Below are positions 1-12,856 of a stretch of DNA of 64,000 nt, piece after piece. A program made the position numbers and the translations under genes. Position 1 is the stretch's first letter; each line of letters opens with the position of its first letter. A model generated the notes under the pieces. It searched no databases, was not told the DNA's origin, and was given only the letters and a program-made list of their open reading frames with translations. The DNA is taken from NCBI GenBank assembly GCA_039545315.1, contig BCIM01000001.1:124001-188000 (forward strand). The letters are read 5' to 3'. This DNA is from Kondoa malvinella. Lineage: Eukaryota > Basidiomycota > Agaricostilbomycetes > Agaricostilbales > Kondoaceae.

Positions 1-389
1 GCTAAACCAACCCGATCTTGTACCTCGAGCTATTTCCCCTCGAAACCTAGAGCAGCTACCAAAATCGTCATGGGCATACAAAATATCCGATTCATATACG
101 AAAGTGGGCAACAGACGATTATCTTTGCTTTACCAAGTCCGAGTGGGTTAGAAACGCATTATCGTTCGTTCATCTTTCTCCCTTCTTTGACGCTGCTCAT
201 CCGCAGGCAGAGGGTGAACCAAGTATCAGATTGTTCGGCGAAGTCAAGGCGCTTTCGGATCGACTGAAAGCCGGCAAAGGATTGACCAAAGAAGAGGAAG
301 ATGGTATGCTGAGCGTCAACGTGGACAAATGGATCCAAGGGTTCAATAAGGATACAGCAAACGAGATAACCGAGACGAAGACTGATTAA
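1..389 (+). CDS. 3' end of an unidentified protein-coding gene (5' part outside window)
   Basis: The open frame enters at the left edge and ends at TAA 387-389. Reading requires one short intron, 104-137 (GTGGGC...CCAAG, 34 nt), which joins SDSYTK to SEWVRNALSF without a frame change. The visible 117 residues are soluble-looking, with no membrane segment and a charged C-terminus (EITETKTD). I do not recognise the family. The intron is inferred from frame and residue texture only, so an alternative splice is possible. The upstream exons lie outside the window. Confidence 0.55.
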
Positions 390-966
390 CCTCGGACATC
401 TTGCTCACTCCAAGAGGAGCTATATTAATATGAATGTGGATCGTTCGCAATGGCTGTTCGGACGATAGTGGAAGGCGAGAAAGATAATACCACATCTCTT
501 CGCTACCTCAATGCCGGGACCTACATATGTCAGTACAGTCACCTTGCGTGCACAGCACCAAGAGAGAGCCTTCTATATACTGATAGATCTTAGACAGGGT
601 CACGTCCGAAACTGGAAGCGATGTTAATCTGAAAATGTGGAGAGCCCTCTGAAGAGCGAATGATACGTTGCATACTAGCCGATACATTGCATACTAGCCC
701 AAAAGCTCAAGGCACCAGCATCATATAAATACATATACGGCCATGTCCTGCCTATTGGACAATGGCCTGAGGATCGAGCCAATTCTTATGGACTGAGTCT
801 TGACTTTGACTGCAAAGATGAACTTCAGCTGGCGAAGGTAGGATGAAGGCAATAAGACATACGCAAATGGCATTGGGCGTAATCGATTTTTCAATTGTGT
901 GCAATTCTAGTTGAACAACTACCGCATGCTTCTAATTCGCCAATGTCGACCAGTGCCTAAGAGATG
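390..966. other. intergenic region, no gene seen
   Basis: This lies between two convergent gene ends. Apart from the 19-bp tandem duplication at 662-699 I see no open frame with splice support and no tRNA-like B box. It is probably 3' untranslated sequence of the two flanking genes plus spacer. Confidence 0.5.
662..699. repeat. 19-bp tandem duplication
   Basis: Two adjacent copies of a 19-bp unit (gatac-g/a-ttgcatactagcc) differ by one base. The duplication is short and isolated, and no function is evident. Confidence 0.8.
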
Positions 967-1698
967 TCACGAAGGATACCGCAAGCGAGATGTAGGCTGA
1001 TTGAACCTGGACGCTCTATCGACAGCTTGTGTAGACGTAGGTGATTGGAGATCGTCCAGATTGAGCTGGTTCGGCGGTGTCCAATTCGAGCTATCTGGAT
1101 TCGAGGTAGATCGTTCGCGAGGGCTTTTATGAGTCTGTTCTTGCGTAGAAGGAGAGAGGTGCGAGGAAGGTAGATCGTGGAAGGATTTGACTGCTTCGGC
1201 GAGTTTATTGAGCTAAAAGGCAATTTGTCAAGCTTGAGACAGATAGTGATTGTGGATTATGTACATTACCTTTTGGAATATGACATCTGCGCTTCCTCTG
1301 CGCTCCTTGAATTCGCTTTCCAGACTTTCGTACGACTGCAAGTTCTTATCGGCCGCTACCTTGTTGTCCTTTGCTTCGCTCGTTGAAGGCAAGGGCACTG
1401 AACCAGACAGATCCTTTTCCTTGTGTGTCGTAGCCGTGTTCTTCCTCGAATGACCTGGTCTAGAGGAGGACGACAGGTTTGGACTGGTAGACGCAGATGG
1501 TTGTGAGGATGCACTTTTCGACGAAGGGTCTCCAACTTTTTCCACTTTGGCATGTTCTCGTGATATTTCGGCAGACAGTGTTCGAATATTGTCAAGCAGA
1601 GTAGCAGAAGTTGTTGCTTCCGATGCCGTTTCATGTGTAGGCGTTGTTGCTTTGCCCAGCGAGGCTTGAGATGTGTCGACGCGCAATGATTTTGACAT
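967..1698 (-). CDS. hypothetical Ser/Thr-rich protein
   Basis: Two exons (1698-1270, 1212-967) with a 57-nt GTAATG...TTTTAG intron give 224 residues. The first half is rich in Ser, Thr, Ala and Lys and looks disordered. Near the C-terminus is a short helical stretch across the splice junction (FQKLNKLAEAVKSF), followed by another polar tail ending RLRYPS. No family is recognised. The frame is open upstream of the chosen ATG back to about 1853, so an upstream 5' exon or a longer product cannot be excluded. The gene is divergent from RAD5, whose ATG is only about 170 bp away, so the two probably share a promoter. Confidence 0.5.
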
Positions 1699-1871
1699 CT
1701 TGTAACTTTCTGTATTGTCACTTGTATTGGCACTTGCTATTGCTTGCTTGGTTGTTTGCTGCGATTCTTCAATTTCGTCGGAACTCTCTTGACGCGTACC
1801 AGCGATCTCGTCTCTTTGCGAGCTTAATTGCGCGTCCTTGAGCAATCCAACAGACTACGATAGTGTCCAAG

Positions 1872-4800
1872 ATGAGCGACACTGAAGCGCGACCAGCTCG
1901 CAAGGCCAAGAAACCATTTTTCGACGATGACGAAGACGCAGTTCTCGAGAATGAGCTACAGCAACATTTGTCCGACTCAGGCTCTGAAGAAGAAGTACCT
2001 GTAGTCCAAAAGAGTCCTGCGAAAAGCAAGAAACGAATGGCAGCTGCCGCACCTGCAGAAGCTTCGAGCGGCGATGATGATGATTTGATTTTTGTGTCTG
2101 CTGCCAAAGCCCCTCCTGCAGCGAGCACAAGCAAAAAGTCATCCAAGATTGACGCTCCTCCTTCGAAAAAGAAACAAAAGCTCTTTCAACCTTCAGATTC
2201 TGAACCTGAAGCCAAACACCAGTCATCATCTGCCAACAAGGGCAAAGGCAAAGCTGTTGTTGTTCCTGATCAAGGTCCAGATTGGGCTTGGAAGTACATT
2301 GGTGACTTTGTAGCTAAAGGCTGGTTGACTTGCTCTTCCAACATTGTCAAACTGGCGCGTAAAGAAGCTGTTACGCTCGAGCTTTCGCGTTTGAAGGACC
2401 CTCCTCTCAAGAAGGGCAAGACTGCACCTCCTGCTTCTAAAGTCTGTTTGTCTTCCTTGTCCTTCAGCGCGTAATTGAGTTCAGTCGAGCAGAAGAAGGA
2501 AAACATTCTCGTTCGATTCCGTAACAAGAAGGGCTTTGAAGCTGGTCGCATTGTGGGAGAAACCGCCGTTTGGGTTTCCAAGCTGCTCGACTTGGACGTC
2601 ATCAAGCTGTCTGGTACAGTCACTGATGTTCCTGCTTCTTTCACCAGTGGTAAGTCATTTTCCTCCCAATGTCCATCAACACCAATGTTCAGAACGCGTG
2701 CTTCTAGGCGCAGAAGCTATCCTCTCACTGAAGGTCTACATTCACGCATCAGCCTTTGACTCCATCCAACCTCGGTCCATCGATTCAGACACGCCCATCT
2801 CTTCTCCCGTCAAAGATTTTTCACCACCACCAAAGAAGAAGGGTAAAGGTAAAGAACCAGAAAAGAAGAAGAAAAAGCAAGGTTTCTACGCAGAGTTGCA
2901 AGAGACGGATCAAGAAGTTCGATTGCGCGAACGAAAATCAGCAATGATTAAATTATTTGATGCCATGGGATTGAGACCGCTTCGTAGCGATGAAGCTCTG
3001 AACAAGACCACTGGCATGTCCAAGAAAGAAAAGAAGAAGAAGGACAAAAAGGGGAAAGGCAAGGAAAGGGAAGATGCTGCTTCGGATGAAGAAGAGGGTG
3101 CATTGGATGAAAAGGAGGTCACTGCAGTGTATGCAAAGGCTACGAGGAACGGTGTGAACCTCCCGTGCGTCATAGTCCAACAGATTGGACAGCAGCTCAT
3201 GCGTCTCAAAATCTTTGTTTAGCGAAATGGATCCAGCCAGCTCGTTCAAGCTTGATCTCCGTCCATATCAGAAACAAGCGCTCAATTGGATGGTCAACAT
3301 GGAACGTGGCGACGAAGCAAGAGAAGGCATGTCCATTCATCCCCTTTGGCAAGAGTACCTTTTCCCGAAAGAACCTACTGCGAGCGAGTTGGATCCTGAT
3401 GAGCATTTCTACTATTCGCCCTATTCTGGTGAAATGAGTTTGAACTTTCCTGCTGCTTCCAAGAAATGTCGCGGTGGTATTCTGGCAGAGTGCGTTAGCT
3501 CTCTACATGATAGAGGGTTTGCTCATGATCGATCTGTTTTCAGCGAAATGGGTCTTGGCAAAACGATTAGTAAGATTAAACCATACGTTGACTGATCTGC
3601 CTGACTAGGACCTACAGTGTTGACCGCTCTGATTCACACCAATCGAGAAGAAGGCAAGATCAGACGAGCAGCTTCAAGCAGCGAAGACATTGGCATGCAA
3701 CCAAGTACTTCAGAAGATGACGAAGCAGATTACGTTCCTTCACCTGTTAAAGGACGTCGAAGACAAGCCAAACTTTCGCACAAGACTTTGGGCATCTCTT
3801 CTACTCCTGCTGGGGCAGGTGGAGGCAAGAGCAATGCTACGCTGGTCGTAGCGCCCATGAGCTTGCTCGCTCAGTGGAGGGACGAGATTGAACGCTGTAG
3901 TGGAAAGAACATGCGCGTTCACATGTACTACGGTGCTGGCAAGACGGATCTCGAAGAAGAACTGGAAGATGGTGTTGATGTTATTCTGACCAGGTGAGAA
4001 TGTAACACGACGAAACTTACGCGAACTAATCGTTCCGATAGTTACGGCACTCTCGCTAGCGAGTATCAGAAGAACGAAGACGTCCGCAGGTCGGAGCGAA
4101 CAGGTGTCTATGGTATCGAATGGTACCGAATCATCCTCGACGAAGCTCATAACATCAAGAGTCGATCTACCAAGAATGCTAAAGCTTGCTATGCTCTGAA
4201 CGGAAAGCGTCGCTGGTGTGTTACTGGCACCCCGATCGTCAATCGTAAGTGAACATGTTCGATTGTGTAGGCGAAGCTGACTTTGCTGCAGGTCTTGAGT
4301 AAGCTATGGTCATCCAAGTCTGATACTGATTGACCCGATGACTTTCGCAGGGATCTGTTCAGTCTATTACACTTCATCCGATTGGAGCCATGGGGAAACT
4401 TCTCATTCTTCCGCAGCTTTGTCTCTGTGCCCTTTGACAACAAAGACCCGAAAGCGATCGAGATCGTACAGGTCATCCTTGAGCAGATCCGTAAGCCTTG
4501 CACTACTGTTCATCTGGCCTGCGCTGATAGTCAAACGTAGTGCTGCGAAGAGAGAAGCGTATGAAGGACAAAAATGGCCAGCCTATTGTTCCGCTGCCGC
4601 CCAAAGTGCTCACTATCGAGAAGTTGGACTTCACTAATCAAGAGCGCGAAATTTACACTCGACTCTACCAAAACGCTCGCTCTACTCTTCTTGGCTACCA
4701 AAAAGCTGGCACTATCTCCAAGAACTACGTCGCTATGCAGGTTATGATCTTCTTCGGTCAGAACAGCTGCTGACTATACGTCTAGCTTTGCGATATTGAT

Positions 4801-6171
4801 GCGCTTGCGTCAGGCAGTCTTGCACCCTGGTCTGGTCCTTGATAGTTTGAAGAGAAAGGCAAAGGAAGAACGCGTCAAGCCAGAAGAGGCTCAAGAGGAA
4901 AAAGAACTCATCAAGCTGATTGACAGCTACCAGGCCGGAACTATGCCTGTGACCGCTCGAGCTGAAACTGCTGCCGCCGATTGCCTCTACTGTACTGAAG
5001 TACGCGTGCCGATTCCACAAAACTGTGCAAACTCACACATAGCTTTCGCAGCCGCTCGTTGAACCGGTTCTTCTGCCTTGTCAACACACTGCCTGTAGAG
5101 AATGCGTTCTTTCGAATTTTGCTGCTCAAGAACAGCGCGAATCTCCAACCAGCTGCCCTATCTGTGGACAACCCGCCGACGAAGACAGCTTGATTGATGT
5201 CGCTACGCCTGGAAACGCGAACAGCTCAAAGAAGGGACAAGCGCCCAAGAATGAAGTCATTGAGCTGGGCGACTCTGACGACGACAGTGATGGCGAGAAT
5301 GGGCCGCTGTTCAATGCTGCTTCTTCTGAATCAGGAGTCGACAACGCCAAAGACGATGACGACGACATGATGGGCAACAGCGAATTCCGCTCTTCGACAA
5401 AGCTGAACGCGGTCTTGAGGCACCTTAAAGCACTCAAAGCCAAAGAACCAACTTTGTAAGTGACCTCAACGATCTTTGGGTCGAACGCGCTGATAACAGT
5501 ACATCCCAGCCATGCAATCGTCTTCTCCCAGTTCACAACTTTTCTTGACTTGTCAGCCATTCATTCATATGCAATCGCGAAACACTGGCTAACAGATTCT
5601 GCAGGATTGGTCATGTTCTCCAACGCGAAAACATAAGATTCGTGCGACTCGATGGCTCTCTATCGCAGAAGCAGCGTGAACGCGTGCTGGCCGAGTTCAA
5701 CAACCCGAAACGATCTTGTGTGCTGTTGCTATCTATGAAAGCCGGAGGAACTGGTCTAAACCTGGTAGTCGCGAATACTGTACTGCTTTGCGACGGTAAG
5801 TGCAGTCAGCTAGTAGCTACCGCCATTCGCTCATGACTGCTACAGTGTGGTGGAATGAAGCCATTGAGAACCAGGCCATCGATCGGTAAGTTATTTGCTA
5901 CAAGTCGATGTACATACTCAGTCACTCCTCGGTTCCAGAGTACATCGTTACGGACAGCAGCGAGAAGTCTCGATCGTGCGCTTTTTGGTCGTAAGTCTCA
6001 AGCAAATTGGTGCGCTCGGTGATCTCAGATGCCCTTGTACAGAATGAGAGCATCGAAGACCGCATTATCGCTATTCAGGAGCGTAAGAGTGCTATCATTC
6101 GCGCAGCAAATGGTACAGGAAAAGACGAGGGCGGCTCGATAAAGGACTTTGAGACTCTGTTCGAATTGTAG
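1872..6171 (+). CDS. RAD5: RAD5-type DNA repair helicase / E3 ubiquitin ligase
   Basis: SWI2/SNF2 ATPase with HIRAN and RING domains; in the Rad5 family it polyubiquitinates PCNA and drives error-free damage bypass. It has 1165 residues. Visible in order: an acidic/Lys-rich N-terminus, a HIRAN domain (about 140-260), Walker A GGILADEMGLGKT (about 490), DEAH box LDEAHNIK (about 658), a C3HC4 RING starting CLYC...CPIC (about 875-920), and a C-terminal helicase lobe ([21 protein letters not shown]). Exons: 1872-2445, 2485-2649, 2693-3164, 3223-3489, 3544-3569, 3618-3993, 4042-4244, 4292-4298, 4351-4490, 4541-4736, 4786-4999, 5052-5455, 5510-5551, 5605-5795, 5846-5885, 5939-5990, 6043-6171. One exon is 7 nt. 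The intron at 4737 needs a GC donor to give [14 protein letters not shown]. The frame starts with GTG at 1863; the first ATG is at 1872. Confidence 0.95.
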
Positions 6172-6177
6172 AGTGCA

Positions 6178-9100
6178 TTAAAATCCAAAGCTGCCCATGT
6201 CAAAGTCAGGCACGTGAGTCACCTGCTTCCTCGCCTTCTTCATCACTTGAGTAAGGTCTTCATCATATGATTGTTTTTGAGCTGTCGTTCCATTCATGCT
6301 TGGCGAAGGCGGTCGAGAAGGTTCAGCAGACGGAATCGTGTCCACTATCATCAAAAGGTTAGACTCGAGAGTATGCTGACACAAAGCCGCCTTACGATCC
6401 ATGACGATGAGACTGTTAGCATTGCTTGATCAGTGAATTTCCATTAGTGGTTGAAAGTACAAAAGCGTACCTATCTCTTCGCCCAAGCATTGATTGGCGC
6501 CTCCGATTCGCAGGCGAAGGCCGTATGTCAGCGCCAGATTTACGGAGCGACTTGCTGATCTGAGTCTTGGTAAATTTCCAGTTGCTGGTGAGGTCTAACG
6601 CCAGCCAGTGACAACCTGCTGGCAACCATTAATGACTATGCCGATTTGTATGGGTGCACACACCAAGGTCACGCAAAACAGATGCCATATACAGGACAAA
6701 CTGTTTCGCAATGAGCAGAACACGCACGCTTTCGGAAGAGAGCTTACATTGAATTCGGTTTGAGGAGATATTTTACTGGCCCCTTGCAAGGTCTGCAAGG
6801 ACCAGTCTCGCAGGTAGACGTAGGCCAGAATCAAGGCAGGATCGTCATTTTGCGCTGTCCCGATCAGATTCAAGGATTTCGATGCCAGCTTGTCAACGAT
6901 CTGCGAGAAGGGCGACTATCACAGGATATCAGGCGGAGCGATCCAGATATAAAAGAAAAACTTACTATGAGTACGCGGAGAGCCAGATCACGCCGATGAT
7001 TCATCCAGAACGCCCAACTAGTCAACCACCGGTCGCCTTTGGCTATTGCTTGAGGCAGGACATGCTCTTCAATCAGATAGGTAAATATCGGGCTGTCTTC
7101 ACCAGCGTAAACACGAGCTAATGCAATAGCAAGTTGAAAGTCTTTCAATTGCTTGACACAAACATTGACAGCATCTTTCAAGCTGTCGCCCAAGAGGAAG
7201 AAGCCAACCGCGAACTCTGACAACGCGCAATTCACAATGATCTCAAGCACACGTAGTTCGAGCACGTACCAAAGCGCTGCTTTGACAGCAAGGCATATGC
7301 ATTCTTTAGAGCAGCCGTCCGCCATCGAGCTTCGGAGAAGTCGTTTGCAAGAAAGTTTATCATGTTGTTGCGATCCTTGTGTCCGTAACTTTGTTTCCAG
7401 ATGTTCTGGACAAGACGCTTCTTCTTCAGAGCTAGGTAGAAAAGTGAGCAGGAAATCGGATTTCGTTCTTCGTTAGCTGTAAAGGCATGTCGCGCTATGA
7501 TTTCCATTTGGCTGGCCTGTCGGCTGAACATTAGTATCATGCCATTTTGCATAAACTCGCGCCATACGAGAGCATCCGATGACTTGAGCCACAAAAACAG
7601 TCCAAATCGCTTTGCATCTTCCCACGACATCTTCTCCTTACAAGCCTTCATGCACTCCTGTACTAGGATCTCTTGGCTCTCGCTTTCGAAAGCCCATAGA
7701 AAGTCACGATGACTGAGGCTGGCAGAAGATTTAATATCTGAAAGTTGTTCCGTTGTTGCGTAGAGACACCGTAAAGAAACGAGGTATCGCATGCCATTGT
7801 CATCCAAAGAGCGTTTCTGATCTGTGACCTAGGTGACGGCTTGTTATTAGACCGTTCCATATCAAAAGCAGCTAGTCATCACCTGTTGCGCTATCTGAAT
7901 GATGGATTTGAGATGAGCAACTTGCGTGCTGTCCAGATCAGCCAGCAGCCCTGTGTCGAGTGTTTCGAACAGCCTCGAAAGCTGGTCAGGAGTGACGTTT
8001 TGCGAGAATGAGCTGATAAGTTTCAAATTAGTATGGCGTCTTTCCCACGGGAAGAGACTCACTCGGCCAAGAGATCATCCGATGGTGAAGAAGGTGTAAC
8101 AGTAGTAGCCTACGACTATTAGCGCAAACGGAAGGCGAAGCAGTGGCCTCACGTTCTGTACCAAGTCGGCCTCTGGCCAGTCTTTGAGCCGTGAAGACCA
8201 TTCATCAGCTCGATGCGATGTCAGTCCGCACAGAGCGACGATGATTCTGTTCACTAGCGTAGTTCTGTTCCACAATAGACATTGTAGCAGAAACTGCGGG
8301 TGGTATATCGGTACTGGGCCGTTGAGGGAGCAATAGACTTGAGAAAGTGTCCGCTGAGATTTGTTCGCCAGCGAAGGAGCAAAGGAGTATAGCTTGTTCG
8401 CAGCGGATACCACCAGTGTTCCATTGCTCAGCCACGAAAGACCTGTAATGCGATGCCGCTTGAATCTGCCATTGCGTCAGTATGCCTACTTACGACAGCA
8501 CAAACTGGCTGACTTTGTTGCGGGAAGCTGGGCTACCGCTATCCAGGTGGCGCAGTCTTGAGCGAGATAATCCCTTCTCCGCTGAGTGTATATAATAACG
8601 TGTGAAGCCAGAGCAACAGCGAGCATGGCTTGATCAGCATTCGCAGTGTTCCAAGCAATATCGATAGGAGCTTCATCGGATCTACAGGCATATGACGACA
8701 TGCATTGGTATATTGCGACGAGTACATACAATATCGGCGCTCGAGCTTGCAATCCTGACGCAAATTCACTCTCGTGGCTGTCCCAAATCGAAAGCTCTAG
8801 CCCACTTGTGGCAGCTTTGCATACTGGAGGCCAGCTCAAATGTGGTCGAGAAGTCGATCGACAACAAGCTTACCTATAGCGACTAAGCCCTTCGGCCCAA
8901 GTGAGGAAATGAGAGGCTTATCAACACTGTGTTCAAGTCTTCTCGATCGAGTCCAGTGCCCAGGTGAAGTAGCTCGCCATATTGTGAGACTCCCAGGCTC
9001 TGTACATGTCAGATTGAAAGAATTCTTGTCCGGAACCTCGGTAAGTCTGTCGCGCGCTGGAAGTGATACGTCGATCGGCATAGCTGTCAGATGGCCATCG

Positions 9101-10939
9101 ATTTGCCAGCTCTGCAAGTCACCGTTGCGCAAAGTCGCAAGAAGCCTTTGGTCGCCAGAGTCGAGATGCGAGCCAACCGAAAAGTCTGTGACATCTTGCG
9201 AGCACGGGATCGTCTGGACAACAGATAATTTGCGGCCTTGTCGACGGTACAAGCGAAGTTGATGCTTTGTATCTAATGCAACGACGCCGACAACGCCAGA
9301 GATAGAGAAAGGTATAGCCAGGGTGGCGTTGCGCAAACTTCGAGCGAAAGATTCAATAGTCAAGACTTGGCCGTTGGCTTGTCTCGCTTGCCAGAGCACA
9401 ATCTCATTCTTTGACGTGGTCGCAATGAAGCGGCCATCGGTTGACGAGACGCATCGCTCGATTTTCTGTACAGGCTGGCCACGGTGAGTTCGGCAGCGAG
9501 CTTTGATTGAAGTTTGCTTGAACAGCGTTTCAAGTGGGAGATGTATCGTGTCAACGGTCGCTGTATCTGCATTCGCTGCGCAGATCGCTATGGTAGAGAG
9601 GCCTTGCATCAAGGGGTCTTTTGGAGAAAGGCTGCACATTGGATTCAGCGAGCTAGATAAGCGACCAGCCAAGGCTGAGGTGATACAGTGATTTGTATGC
9701 GTAAAGGTAGATTTCTGGCTGATGCATGTCGGAGGACTTCTTGACAGATTCTGCTGTCCATCTTAAAAGTGTTGGACATCCGCTGATATGGACTCACGAA
9801 GACTTCGACGACTCCTACTGTGCCGTCTTCGAAGACAATCAGGACACGGTCTGTTGAGTCAGCTGACCCATCGTGCGCTTGATTTGCTAGCGCCTGGGTG
9901 CCTTGAACATCGGTATGATCAAGCCAGAAAGAGACTGCTGGTCTAGCTTTGCGGTAAGGATGTGACACGGTCCCAGACAGGACAAAGAAGTCAGGCTCGT
10001 CCAGAAGGGTCGAGTAGATGCGATAGATCCCACTGACTGTCTGCGTAAAGAGCGTCGCGCTGTGAATACTATCAGTTGAGCACCCGAATTTGGTGGCATC
10101 TACTGACTTGGCTGGAACAGGGTCTGGCTTCCATTCGAAGGAAGCGACCACATCAGGATGAAAGATTTCCGAGACCAAGGTCGGCACAAAGGTTTTCGAG
10201 CTTGAAGCAACAACAGCGTTTGGCAGTATTCTCCAAATTTGTACCGCAGAACTACCATCTTGTACAGAAGCCAATAGGGTTCCGCAGGGCGAGATTATGC
10301 ATCTTGCAGTGTCAGATTCGAAATTATACTCCCACGTCTTGGTCCATCCGGGCAGAGAACGCGATTGATCGAGATGCCAAAGACTGAGACGCTCGCCGCC
10401 CAAAACCATGTTGTCTGCGCTTGTAAGCCAGGCGATAAAGTGAAAGGCTATATCTCACTGTTTTGCACGTTCATCCATCCGACTGCATGCCCAGCTTTGA
10501 AAGTAGAGTGAATCTTCCAGGTTCCAGATAGCAGCGAACAAGTCCACATAACGATATTGTCGCCCGAGGCTGATGCGATCTATTTGCACGCAAGCTCAGA
10601 GATGCGACTTCTGCGAAAGATTACTCACGATACTGTTCGCAGAGTCCATCGTCACCGCACTGACAAGCCAGCCTTTACCGAACGACGCGGGATAGCCATC
10701 GCTCAGCAGAAGCGTGTCGATTATGCGCATACGCTCATCCAGTATGGAAACGTGATCCAGTGTAGCCAGCAGCTGTCGCAAAGACTCGAATCAGCCTTGA
10801 GTCGACAAACATACATTGTTTGCTTCCTTACCGTGATACGTCTGTCATGTATGATGCCCGTAGCCATACTCTGACGACAGCCAGGATTGGGAGAGCCCCA
10901 TGTCGTTCCTAGCGGCTGGAGCGAGGGCAGCTCAGACAT
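6178..10939 (-). CDS. RAV1: RAV1, RAVE complex subunit (V-ATPase assembly), DMX-like
   Basis: Rav1/DmX-family protein; in yeast the RAVE complex promotes reassembly of V1 with V0 of the vacuolar ATPase. It has 1340 residues in 15 exons: 10939-10832, 10772-10629, 10579-10459, 10414-9798, 9714-8874, 8823-8502, 8465-8153, 8109-8063, 8012-7883, 7828-7270, 7216-6966, 6900-6748, 6700-6664, 6615-6471, 6412-6178. The N-terminal half has WD-like blades (for example SGDNIVMWTC, GLELSIWDSH). The C-terminal half carries the Rav1 signature GDRWLTSWAFWMNHRRDLA, then LGCHWLALDL. Introns are 36-83 nt. An apparent frame break near 6740 disappears once introns 6747-6701 and 6663-6616 are recognised. The stop lies 6 bp from the RAD5 stop, so the 3' UTRs must overlap. 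Confidence 0.93.
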
Positions 10940-11158
10940 GCAACTTGGTTCAATGAGGTCAACAGGCGCGTGTGCAATAGTGATGACCCTAATAATATGC
11001 AAACCCCCAAAAAATGCTATATGCTAATATCGTACAAGCGCAACAAAATATTCTGCACAGGATTCCTTTTCCTTTTCGTGATATCGTTTTTCGTTCGATG
11101 ATGGGATGTTTCATATGGATGTCGTGAGTCATGGCATAGGTTGATATGAGGTTGTATC

Positions 11159-12260
11159 TCAGGGTGCGGGAGCATCGCTGACTTCGTCGAGCTGGCGTCT
11201 GCATGAAGAGCAATCAATGTCTGCTCGAACTACAAGCATGCAAGCGCTTACTTTAAAGCCGCTACTTCCGAAGCATAAGCCTGGCACCTATTTTCGAGCT
11301 TGTATTGCGATCGCTGAAGGCTGACAATGTATCGCAATGTATGTTCCAACTAAACAGACAGTCCATCAGCGACTGAAAAACGCAACGACCATCTGAACGC
11401 ACCACTTTTGTTTTGGTCATCTTGAGAGGAGCTGCTGACTCTGGAAGCAGATCTTGAAGCTCTCGAAGATGGTCTCGCTAAAATTAGGACATCAGTTTGA
11501 CTGATATGGCGTATGATTTTGTAGAGGCATACCAAGTCATCTCTGCGCTTCTTTTCAGACTGCAATCTTGACCTTTTCAAGCCTTGCACTCGAGTTTTGC
11601 TGCACACAAAATTGGTCACATTATTCAGAATGAATAGTCAATGGGTCGACTTACGTAGCAAAGTCGGGACCCTCGGAAAACCCATCTTCCCTATCGTGAA
11701 AGCTTTCCACACTACCCTCTGAGCCTTCAAATGCCAATCGACCAGGATGAGGGACGTATGCAGGTTTGGGCGAATGCATGGGAACCGATTTGCATGGTGA
11801 GCCAAGATCCATCATAGGGTATGGGAGGCGACGACTAGGAGAGTTGCAGGACTCGTCCATGCCGGTATAGTGCGCATCGCGAGGACCACGAGGGTGATAA
11901 GCCCGGTATTGCATGTCGGTCATTGCTTGATCTTGAGCGAGGGCGTTCATCGAACCATAGCCTAGGCTGTTGTAAGGCGAGAAAGATAGTGAAAGAGAAG
12001 AATTGGGCGTTGAGAGGTTGCTGGAAGCGACAGAACTATCTGGTGAAAAGCCAAAGTCTGGATGATGGTCTGCTGGTTCAGCTCGATCCGCAGAGAAGGG
12101 AGAAGGCCACTGAGGCGTATTGTTATAATGATGTCCGTACGTCGGTCCTTGTATGTAAGCTGCTCGTAAACAGGATCAGCGTAATTCTACTTTGACAGCC
12201 CTTGCTGCAAACTGGCTTACGCAGAGTGTAGCCTTGTCTTGCTTCCATTCTTGGCGACAT
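11159..12260 (-). CDS. bHLH transcription factor
   Basis: Six exons (12260-12221, 12159-11655, 11599-11533, 11477-11403, 11349-11252, 11198-11159) encode 274 residues. The N-terminal two thirds are Ser/Pro/Tyr-rich and probably an activation region. A basic helix-loop-helix starts around residue 190. The basic part is RSRLQSEKKRRDDL, with the E-box-contacting Glu and Arg. Helix 1 is RDHLRELQDLLP, the loop contains KMTKTK, and helix 2 is VLEHTLRYIVSLQ. A further helix (YKLENRCQAYASEVAALKRQ) follows and could extend dimerisation. The protein ends shortly after the domain. The four intron positions inside the domain are fixed by frame. I cannot assign a specific regulator such as Ino2, Cbf1 or Max. 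Confidence 0.85.
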
Positions 12261-12856
12261 GCTGCCTTTTTTTGGGTGAGCCGGCACAAAAGACAATCAA
12301 GGGGAAAGTAGATCAGGCAGTCAAGGAGAGCGAGATGAGGAGATAGTCTCGCGGAAGAAGGAAAAGGTCGTTAATTTGGGTCGTAAAGGTCGTAAGAGAT
12401 GACCGCAATAAAAAAGCGAGAGCGCTATTGCATTGGGTGGAGGTGAGGAGAGATGTGTGGCTTTAAGCAGAACAAAGGCGCAAGCCTTTGACATGAATCG
12501 TCAGAAGAGGACCTCTGATTCGTACGTTTTCCAAGAGGTCTTCGCCATCTTTCTCCATTCAACAGCATCACCGAACGGCCATGCACACCAGCCAGAGAGT
12601 CGTCGAAGAGTCCCTCACTCACGTTTTCGACATTGAGACAGGAAACCAATGAACGGAAGCATCATGATAGCATCGCAGTCGCCAGTGTCTGATCGCGGCG
12701 GTCCGACGCGTTCCAGATGATCCCATGCTGTATCATGCAGAACTCCTGTCCTTTCCTGCAACTTGACCTTTAACCGAATTACGGTCATTGTTGCGTAAGC
12801 AGCTGAGCGCATTAAAAGTGGAGCCGCTGCCTCTGAAAGGTCTCTGCAAGACCACC
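12261..12856. promoter_or_regulatory. divergent intergenic region, bHLH gene / EGT1
   Basis: About 600 bp lies between the two start codons. It should contain both promoters. I see no supported open frame and no recognisable operator. Confidence 0.5.

Noticed and set aside
1769..2229. Minus-strand open frames opposite the RAD5 N-terminus
   Set aside because: Shadows of the acidic, Ser/Lys-rich coding region; no start or splice support.
6640..6760. Apparent frameshift in RAV1 between EFN and VLYMASVLRD
   Set aside because: Two ordinary introns (6747-6701 and 6663-6616) restore the frame and the conserved sequence; no mutation is needed.
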